64,000 bases of DNA, taken from assembly GCF_021653975.1 (NCBI RefSeq), contig NZ_JAJKFK010000009.1, forward strand, positions 116,322 to 180,321. Reading direction: 5' to 3'. The stretch is from Amycolatopsis sp. GM8 (GTDB lineage Bacteria; Actinomycetota; Actinomycetes; Mycobacteriales; Pseudonocardiaceae). Both the position numbers and the translations under genes were made by a program. Every line of letters begins with the position of its first letter. The stretch's first letter is position 1. This document shows, in pieces, positions 58,278 to 64,000 of the stretch. A model generated the notes under the pieces. That model ran no database searches. It was not told the DNA's origin and saw only the letters and a list, made by a program, of their open reading frames with translations.

Positions 58278-60800
58278 ATGACGCGGACGCTGGTCGTCGC
58301 CGGGCACGGCATGGTGGGTCACCGCCTGGTGGAGGCCGTCCGTGCCGAGGACACCGAGGGCACCTGGCGGGTGGTCGTGCTCGCCGAGGAGCCGCGCCCG
58401 GCTTACGACCGGGTCGCGCTCACGTCCTATGTGGACGGATGGGACGCGCAGGCGCTCGATCTCGGCGAGCACTCGGACATCGAGCTGCGGCTGGGTGATC
58501 CGGTGGCGAAGGTCGACCGGGCCGGGCGCACCGTGGTCACGGAAAGCGGTTTCACGCAGTCCTACGACGCGCTGGTGCTGGCCACGGGCTCGCGGCCGTT
58601 CGTGCCGCCGGTGCCGGGGCACGACCTGCCCGGCTGTTTCGTCTACCGGACCATCGACGATCTCGACGCGATCCGCGCGGCCGTGGAAAGCGCCAAGGAG
58701 CGCAAACGCGGCCGCGCGGCGGCGATGGTCGTCGGTGGTGGACTCCTGGGTTTGGAGGCGGCGAAGGCCCTGCGGGACATGGGTCTTTCGCCGCACGTCG
58801 TGGAGATGGCGCCGCGGTTGATGCCGATCCAGGTCGACGACGGCGGCGGCAACCTGCTGCGCAAGCTGGTCACCGAGCTGGACCTGACCGTCCACACGGG
58901 AACGTCGGCGGAGCGGATCGAGCAGGACGGCGACCGGCTGTGTGCCAAGCTCACCAACGGCACCGAACTCGACCTGGACCTCATCGTGTTCTCCGCCGGT
59001 GTCCGCCCGCGTGACGAGCTGGCCCGCGAAGCCGGTCTCGACGTCGGGGAGCGCGGCGGTGTGCTCGTCGATCTGTCCTGCCGCACAAGCGATCCGGACG
59101 TGTGGGCGATCGGGGAGTGCGCCGCGGTCGAGGGCCGCTGTTACGGGCTCGTCGCGCCCGGCTATGCCATGGCCGAGATCGTCGCGGCTCAGCTGCTCGG
59201 CAAGGATGGCGAGTTCCCCGGCGCCGACATGTCGACGAAGTTGAAGCTGATGGGTGTGGACGTGGCGAGCTTCGGCGACGCGCACGCCACCACCGAAGGC
59301 GCGCTGGAAGTCGTGCTCGCCGACGCGGTTTCCGGGTACTACAAGAAACTCGTCGTCTCCGGGGACGAGCCGCGGACGCTGCTCGGTGGTGTGCTCGTCG
59401 GCGATGCAAGCGCTTACAACCTGCTCCGGCCGCTGGTCGGCAGCCCGCTACCGGCGGACCCGGCGGCGATGCTCGCGCCCGAAGGCGCGTCCGGCGCGGT
59501 CGGCGTCGACGCCTTGCCCGACGCCGCGCAGATCTGTTCGTGCAACGCGGTCACCAAGGGCGCGATCACCGACGCGATCCGGGCGCAGGGCTGCGACAGC
59601 GTCGCGTCGATCAAGAGTTGCACGAAGGCCGGCTCCACCTGCGGCTCGTGTGTGCCGATGCTGTCGAAGCTGCTCGACGCGTGCGGTGTGGTGCAGTCGA
59701 AAGCCGTGTGCGAACATTTCGCGCACTCGCGGCGCGAGCTGTTCGAGATCGTGAAGGCCACCCGGATCACGACGTTCGGCGAGCTGATCGCCAAGCACGG
59801 CACCGGCGCGGGCTGTGCGATCTGCAAGCCGGCGGTCGCTTCCATCCTCGCGACCGTCGACACCACCCAGGGCGAGGGCGGGCACATCCTCGACGGGGAA
59901 CAGGCCAGCCTGCAGGACACCAACGATCATTTCCTGGCGAACATGCAGCGCAACGGCACCTACTCCGTGGTGCCACGGGTGCCGGGCGGCGAGATCACCC
60001 CGGCGAAGCTGAAGGTGATCGCCGAGGTGGCCGACGAGTTCGGGCTGTACACCAAGATCACCGGCGCGCAGCGGCTCGATATGTTCGGGGCGACCGTCGA
60101 CCAGCTCCCGCACATCTGGAAACGGTTGGTGGAGGCCGGTTTCGAGTCCGGGCACGCCTACGGGAAGGCGCTGCGCACGGTGAAGTCGTGCGTGGGCTCG
60201 ACGTGGTGCCGCTACGGCGTGCAGGACAGTGTGGCGATGGCCGTCGAGCTGGAGCTGCGGTACCGCGGCTTGCGTTCGCCGCATAAGTTGAAGTCCGGGG
60301 TTTCCGGGTGTGCGCGGGAATGTGCCGAGGCGCGGAGCAAGGATTTCGGTGTCATCGCGACGGAGAAGGGCTGGAACCTCTACGTCGGCGGTAACGGCGG
60401 CATCCTCCCGCGCCACGCCCAGTTGCTGGTGTCCGATGTGGACTCCGAGTCGCTGATCCGGTACATCGACCGGTTCCTGATGTTCTACGTGCGCACCGCG
60501 GACCGGTTGCAGCGCACCGCGCCGTGGATCGAGGAGCTGGAAGGTGGCCTGGACCACCTGCGCGCGGTTATCGTGGAGGACAAGCTGGGTATCTGCGATG
60601 AGCTGGACGCGGCGATGGCCAAGCACGTCGAGAACTACGCCGACGAGTGGCGTGGTGTGCTGGAGGATCCGGAGAAGCTGGCGCGGTTCACGTCGTTCGT
60701 GAACGCGCCGGGCGCGCCGGATCCGACGATCTCGTTCACCGAAGAGCGGGAGCAGAAGGTGCCCGTGCTGTTGGGTGTCCCGGAGGTGGTGTCGCGATGA
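58278..60800 (+). CDS. nasB: nitrite reductase [NAD(P)H] large subunit
   Basis: An 840-residue siroheme enzyme reducing nitrite to ammonium. FAD/NAD domains occupy the N-terminal half (VVAGHGMVGHRLVEAV and MVVGGGLLGLEAAKAL), then a BFD-like [2Fe-2S] region (CSCNAVTKG, CGSC). The sulfite/nitrite reductase domain carries siroheme-[4Fe-4S] ligands C638-x5-C644 and C678-x3-C682 (SCVGSTWC, GCARECAEA). ATG 58278 follows GGAGGAAGAG. Normal length for NirB. Confidence 0.96.
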   Translation: MTRTLVVAGHGMVGHRLVEAVRAEDTEGTWRVVVLAEEPRPAYDRVALTSYVDGWDAQALDLGEHSDIELRLGDPVAKVDRAGRTVVTESGFTQSYDALVLATGSRPFVPPVPGHDLPGCFVYRTIDDLDAIRAAVESAKERKRGRAAAMVVGGGLLGLEAAKALRDMGLSPHVVEMAPRLMPIQVDDGGGNLLRKLVTELDLTVHTGTSAERIEQDGDRLCAKLTNGTELDLDLIVFSAGVRPRDELAREAGLDVGERGGVLVDLSCRTSDPDVWAIGECAAVEGRCYGLVAPGYAMAEIVAAQLLGKDGEFPGADMSTKLKLMGVDVASFGDAHATTEGALEVVLADAVSGYYKKLVVSGDEPRTLLGGVLVGDASAYNLLRPLVGSPLPADPAAMLAPEGASGAVGVDALPDAAQICSCNAVTKGAITDAIRAQGCDSVASIKSCTKAGSTCGSCVPMLSKLLDACGVVQSKAVCEHFAHSRRELFEIVKATRITTFGELIAKHGTGAGCAICKPAVASILATVDTTQGEGGHILDGEQASLQDTNDHFLANMQRNGTYSVVPRVPGGEITPAKLKVIAEVADEFGLYTKITGAQRLDMFGATVDQLPHIWKRLVEAGFESGHAYGKALRTVKSCVGSTWCRYGVQDSVAMAVELELRYRGLRSPHKLKSGVSGCARECAEARSKDFGVIATEKGWNLYVGGNGGILPRHAQLLVSDVDSESLIRYIDRFLMFYVRTADRLQRTAPWIEELEGGLDHLRAVIVEDKLGICDELDAAMAKHVENYADEWRGVLEDPEKLARFTSFVNAPGAPDPTISFTEEREQKVPVLLGVPEVVSR

Positions 60801-61135
60801 CGGCGATGGAGACCCGCACCGTCGCGGTGTGCGAGGCGAGCCGGTTGATCCCCGGCCGTGGAGTCGCGGCCCTGCTGCCGGACGGCCGGCAGGTGGCGAT
60901 CTTCCTGACGGTGGACGGCGACTGCTATGGACTGTCCAATATAGACCCGTTCGCGCGGGCGGCCGTGCTGTCGCGCGGTCTGGTGGGGGAGTCCGGCGGG
61001 CGGCCGTTCGTGGCTTCACCGTTGCTGAAGCAGCGGTTCGACCTGCGCACCGGGGTGTGCCTCGACGACGAGTCCGTCGCGATCCGCACGTACCCGGTGC
61101 GCGTGGTAGACGGGGTGGTGCACGTATCGCCATGA
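60797..61135 (+). CDS. nasD: nitrite reductase small subunit
   Basis: A 112-residue NirD subunit with a Rieske-like fold. The Cys/His cluster ligands of true Rieske proteins are absent, as in other NirD proteins. ATG 60797 overlaps the nasB stop. It stabilises the large subunit in the nitrite reductase complex. Confidence 0.93.
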   Translation: MTAMETRTVAVCEASRLIPGRGVAALLPDGRQVAIFLTVDGDCYGLSNIDPFARAAVLSRGLVGESGGRPFVASPLLKQRFDLRTGVCLDDESVAIRTYPVRVVDGVVHVSP

Positions 61136-62259
61136 CAGCCCCCGGTCTCCCGCCTGACACGGCGATCCCGCCGCTCGCCGGTTTCGCGGTGGGCATCACC
61201 GCCGCCCGGCGTGCCGACGAGCTCGGCGCGCTGCTGGTGCGCAAGGGCGCGACGGTCCGGTACGGGCCGGCGATCCGGATCGTGCCGCTGGCCGACGACA
61301 CCGAGCTGCACGCGGCGACCACCGGGCTGCTCCGGGATCCGGTCGACGCGGTCGTCGCGACCACGGGGATCGGGTTCCGCGGCTGGGTCGAGGCGGCCGA
61401 AGGCTGGGGACTCGGCGAGGAACTGCTGAACCAGCTCAACAAGGCCACCTTGCTCGCCCGCGGCCCGAAGGCACGCGGCGCGATCAGGGCGGCCGGGCTG
61501 CAGGAGCAGTACTCGCCCGCGTCGGAGAGCAATGCCGAGCTGCTGCAGCACCTGCTGGAGTCCGGTGTGGACGGTCAGCGGGTGGCGGTGCAGCTGCACG
61601 GCGAACCGCTGCCGTACTTTGTGGACTCGTTGCGCGCGGCGGGGGCGGAGGTGATCGAGGTGCCGGTGTACCGGTGGGTCGGTCCCGCCGATCCCGGCCC
61701 GCTGGACCGGTTGCTGGACGCTGTGGTCGACGGGGCGATCGACGCGATGCCGTTCACCAGCGCGCCCGCCGCGGCGAGCATGCTGGCGATGGCCAAGCGC
61801 ACCGGGCGCCGGGCGGCTCTGGTCGACGCGCTGACGCACCGGGTGCTGGTCGCCTGCGTCGGCCCGATCACCGCCGCACCCTTGGCGGCGCTGGGAATTC
61901 CGACCGTGCAGCCCGCTCGCGCGCGGATCGGGGCGCTGGCGCGGACCGTGGCGCAGTCGCTGATGGAACGCACGCCGCGGTTGTGCGCCGCCGGGCGGGA
62001 GATCGAGCTGCGCGGCCAAGCGGCCATTGTGGACGGTCAGCTGTGCGAGGTCGCGCCCGCGCCGATGGCGGTGTTGCGGGCGCTGGCAAGGGAACCGGGG
62101 CGGGTCGTCTCGCGGCGGGAGCTGACCGCGGCGTTGCCGAGTGGCGGCGAGGAGCACGCGGTGGAGACGGCGATCGGGCGGCTGCGAACGTCGCTGGGTG
62201 AGGGGAAGCTGGTGCAGACGGTGGTCAAGCGGGGGTACCGGCTGGCGGTGGCGCGGTGA
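61132..62259 (+). CDS. nasE: uroporphyrinogen-III synthase fused to a winged-helix domain
   Basis: A 375-residue protein. Residues about 1-270 are a HemD domain (VGITAARRADELGALLVRKG, DAVVATTGIGFRGW, CVGPITAAPLAALGIPTVQP), which makes uroporphyrinogen III, the precursor of siroheme. Residues about 285-375 form an OmpR-type winged helix (MAVLRALAREPGRVVSRREL, then KLVQTVVKRGYRLAV). A DNA-binding tail on a tetrapyrrole enzyme suggests feedback control of the operon. It was described as bifunctional in the A. mediterranei operon. ATG 61132 overlaps nasD. Confidence 0.92.
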   Translation: MTAPGLPPDTAIPPLAGFAVGITAARRADELGALLVRKGATVRYGPAIRIVPLADDTELHAATTGLLRDPVDAVVATTGIGFRGWVEAAEGWGLGEELLNQLNKATLLARGPKARGAIRAAGLQEQYSPASESNAELLQHLLESGVDGQRVAVQLHGEPLPYFVDSLRAAGAEVIEVPVYRWVGPADPGPLDRLLDAVVDGAIDAMPFTSAPAAASMLAMAKRTGRRAALVDALTHRVLVACVGPITAAPLAALGIPTVQPARARIGALARTVAQSLMERTPRLCAAGREIELRGQAAIVDGQLCEVAPAPMAVLRALAREPGRVVSRRELTAALPSGGEEHAVETAIGRLRTSLGEGKLVQTVVKRGYRLAVAR

Positions 62260-62921
62260 TCGTCCTGGTCGCGCACGGTACCCGGAATCCCGCCGGGCCA
62301 CGGGTGATCGCTGAGCTCGCGTCGCTCGTGCAGGCGGAGGCCGGGGTGCCGGTTCGGGTCGCGTACGCGGATGTCCTCCAACCGGACGTGACGAGCGTGT
62401 TGCGTTCCGTGCGTGGACCGGCGGTGGTGATCCCGGCCTTTCTCGCGTCGGGTTACCACGTGCGCACCGATATCCCGGCCCAGATCGCGGCGAGCGGGCG
62501 CCGTGATGTGGTGCTCACCGACGCTTTCGGTCCCGCACCGGAACTGATCGAAGCGATGCGCGACCGGCTGGTGGCGGCCGGTTACCGCCGCGGTGATGCG
62601 GTCGTGCTCGCGGCGGCGGGTTCGAGCGATCCGCGTGCCCTGGCGGAAGTCCGTTCGGCGGCTCGTGCCCTTTCCGCGGCTTTGGCCGTTCCTGTCCGGA
62701 TCGGTTATGCCGCAACGGCTCGTCCCACGGCGAGCGAGGCCGTGCAGGCCGTTGGTGGCCGGGTCGCCGTTGCCTCTTGGCTGCTCGCACCGGGCCTGTT
62801 CCAGCAACGCCTGGAGGCTGCCGGTGCCGATGTCGTGGCCGAACCGCTCGGCGCACACCCTGGAGTCGTCGACCTCGTCCTGCGGCGGTACCGGCAGGCC
62901 GCGTATTCGATGGCCGCCTGA
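62256..62921 (+). CDS. nasF: CbiX-like sirohydrochlorin chelatase
   Basis: A 221-residue protein of the CbiX/SirB family, two repeated chelatase halves (VLVAHGTRNPAGPRVIAEL and VLAAAGSSDPRALAEVRSA). The first half keeps the metal-site His of LVAHGTR, and a second His appears in LASGYHVRTD; the second half has lost its His (AAGSS). It should insert iron into sirohydrochlorin to finish siroheme for NasB. Described in A. mediterranei as of unknown function. GTG 62256 overlaps nasE; last gene of the operon. Confidence 0.9.
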   Translation: MIVLVAHGTRNPAGPRVIAELASLVQAEAGVPVRVAYADVLQPDVTSVLRSVRGPAVVIPAFLASGYHVRTDIPAQIAASGRRDVVLTDAFGPAPELIEAMRDRLVAAGYRRGDAVVLAAAGSSDPRALAEVRSAARALSAALAVPVRIGYAATARPTASEAVQAVGGRVAVASWLLAPGLFQQRLEAAGADVVAEPLGAHPGVVDLVLRRYRQAAYSMAA

Positions 62922-63015
62922 GGTTCACAGCTCGTTCGTAGGTTCCGCATACCGGTCTCCCAGCTCGGGCGACGAAGGTCGTACGCGTCAGCAACCGTTC
63001 CGCAGGGAGAACACG

Positions 63016-63408
63016 ATGACGTCCGACCCGGCGCAGCACGATCCGCGTGCCGCCCACGCCCCGACCGAGAGCTTCGGGTCCCCCAGCGGGTCCGCCGCAC
63101 ACGGCGCGACCGGGCAGGGCGGGACGGCGACGGCCACGGCAGCCCCCGCCGCGCCGCCCGTCCCGCCTGCCGCCCCGGCGAAGTCGCGCTCGCTTTCCGT
63201 TGGCCTCGCGAGCCTTTTCGCGGTCGTCGCGCTCATCGTCGGTGGCAGCGTCGGCTTCATCATCGGGCACACGACCGGTTCCTCGGACACCAGCCAGTTC
63301 GGCCCCGGTACGGGTGGCTATGGCCGCTTCGGTGGCGGTTACGGCGGGCCCGGTATGGGCGGTTTCCCCGGTCAGCAGCAGGGCACCGCGTCCGGTTCGA
63401 ACACCTGA
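63016..63408 (+). CDS. single-pass membrane protein with glycine-rich tail
   Basis: A 130-residue protein: disordered Ala/Pro/Gly N-terminus, one membrane helix (SVGLASLFAVVALIVGGSVG) and a Gly/Tyr/Phe-rich extracytoplasmic tail. ATG 63016 follows CAGGGAG. Composition fits an actinobacterial envelope or low-complexity anchor protein. No domain recognised. Confidence 0.75.
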   Translation: MTSDPAQHDPRAAHAPTESFGSPSGSAAHGATGQGGTATATAAPAAPPVPPAAPAKSRSLSVGLASLFAVVALIVGGSVGFIIGHTTGSSDTSQFGPGTGGYGRFGGGYGGPGMGGFPGQQQGTASGSNT

Positions 63409-63424
63409 GACCATCTGCCGGAGG

Positions 63425-63460
63425 CTGATCGTCCGGGCCGCTCGGGGCCCGGACGATCAG
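63425..63460. terminator. bidirectional hairpin, 15-bp perfect stem
   Basis: CTGATCGTCCGGGCC (63425-63439) pairs perfectly with GGCCCGGACGATCAG (63446-63460) around a 6-nt loop. It separates the convergent membrane-protein and racemase genes and reaches into the latter's stop codon. No T run follows on either strand. Confidence 0.8.
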
Positions 63461-64000
63461 TCCGTTGTGGACGGACCCCAGCGGCGGGACTTGGGCAGCG
63501 GCTTGGGGTAACTCACCCGGCTCGTCTTCAGTCCCAGGGAAACCAGCGACTCCGCGAGCCGGACCGCGGCAGCCACGCCGTCGATGACGGGGATGTCCAG
63601 CGCGGCACTGATCCGCCGGTCCAGGCCGGTCATGCCGGCGCAGCCGAGTACCACGACCTCCGCGCCGCGATCGCGCACTCGTCGCGCCGCGGTCGTCAGT
63701 GCCGACGCGGTGCGCACCTCGTCGGCCAGTTCCAGCACACCCAGCCCGGAGCCGACGACACCCACGCAGTGCGCGGCGACTCCGGCGGTGTGCAGGCTGT
63801 CCTCGATGAGCCCACAGGCTCTGTCCAAAGTGGTCACCACGCCGTAGCGGCGGCCCAGCAGGCAGGCCAGGTGCGCGGCGGCTTCGGTGATGTCGATGAC
63901 GGGAACGTCGAGCAGTTCCCGCGCGCCTTCGCGGCCGTGGGCGCCCCACCCCCCCCGCCCCCCCGCGGCGCACAGCGCGACCGGGGGTCGCACCAAATAC
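63457..64000 (-). CDS. Asp/Glu/hydantoin racemase family protein, 5' end beyond window
   Basis: A partial gene of about 180 residues. The family's two cysteine motifs are represented by VVVLGCAGMTGLDRRI; the N-terminal Cys motif is expected beyond or inside the corrupted-looking start (PVALCAAGGRGGWGAHGREG). The DNA around 63944-63967 is an unusual run of C residues broken by single A and G, so the N-terminal translation may be unreliable. The enzyme would racemise amino acids or related hydantoins by a two-base mechanism; the substrate is unknown. Confidence 0.75.
   Translation of the reverse strand, partial: YLVRPPVALCAAGGRGGWGAHGREGARELLDVPVIDITEAAAHLACLLGRRYGVVTTLDRACGLIEDSLHTAGVAAHCVGVVGSGLGVLELADEVRTASALTTAARRVRDRGAEVVVLGCAGMTGLDRRISAALDIPVIDGVAAAVRLAESLVSLGLKTSRVSYPKPLPKSRRWGPSTTD

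Noticed and set aside
1..64000. Mobile genetic elements
   Set aside because: No transposase, integrase, phage or conjugation gene, and no target-site duplications recognised.

Overview
The window is GC-rich actinobacterial chromosome with dense, short-spaced genes, many GTG starts and many stop/start overlaps. The gene content points to the Pseudonocardiaceae, most likely an Amycolatopsis. The strongest reason is the last block, which matches the nasACKBDEF nitrate-assimilation operon described from Amycolatopsis mediterranei in order and content. The assignment is inference from gene content, not from a database search. I see no insertion sequence, integrase, prophage, CRISPR array, rRNA or tRNA. 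Comparisons with Mycobacterium tuberculosis (Rv numbers) are from memory.

Region 1 (1-31.8 kb) follows the M. tuberculosis Rv1205-Rv1239c order. It runs LOG-family hydrolase, DivIVA-domain protein, DNA glycosylase I and DUF3117; then O-methyltransferase, the envelope-stress unit sigE-rseA-htrA-tatB, mrp, DUF1003 protein, MgtE_N/CBS protein and a glycine-rich membrane stress protein; then the trehalose importer lpqY-sugABC and corA. Lineage-specific genes are interleaved: enoyl-CoA hydratase, pepA, a LysR/MFS pair, an SPFH protein, an acyl-CoA dehydrogenase, a vapBC toxin-antitoxin pair, a DMT transporter, an ECF42-type sigma factor with its DGPF partner, a TetR/DHA2 exporter pair and a ParB-like/phosphoesterase pair.

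Region 2 (32-39.9 kb) holds MaoC dehydratase, DUF2332, NUDIX, a 54-residue membrane peptide with a PH-domain protein, PHP phosphoesterase, MarC, a stand-alone Fe-S PD-(D/E)XK nuclease and two alpha/beta hydrolases.

Region 3 (39.9-53.2 kb) follows Rv3212-Rv3205c: a beta-propeller membrane protein, rhlE, ferritin-like protein, DUF3107, two TetR regulators, an AurF-type diiron oxygenase, hydrolases, DUF3152 metzincin-like protein, moeZ and a TIGR02569 protein. A truncated PIN-toxin remnant lies just before moeZ.

Region 4 (53.3-62.9 kb) is the nas operon: nitrate reductase, its electron-transfer subunit, the transporter, nitrite reductase large and small subunits, a HemD-winged-helix fusion and a CbiX-like chelatase. 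Together they take nitrate to ammonium and supply siroheme. A GlnR-like site precedes it. The window ends inside an Asp/Glu-racemase-like gene.

The most unusual feature is at the tail-to-tail gene junctions. Every convergent gap longer than about 120 bp, and one 52-bp gap, is filled by palindromic or tandem repeat DNA. Three gaps carry arrays of modular 19-23-nt units (GTGTTTGCC- or GTGAGTTGGC-type heads), two carry exact 21-bp GAGTCCGAC units, one carries 22-bp GAGTTC units beside a 154-bp perfect-armed palindrome, and one carries a wobble-paired hairpin. They may be one family of gene-end elements.
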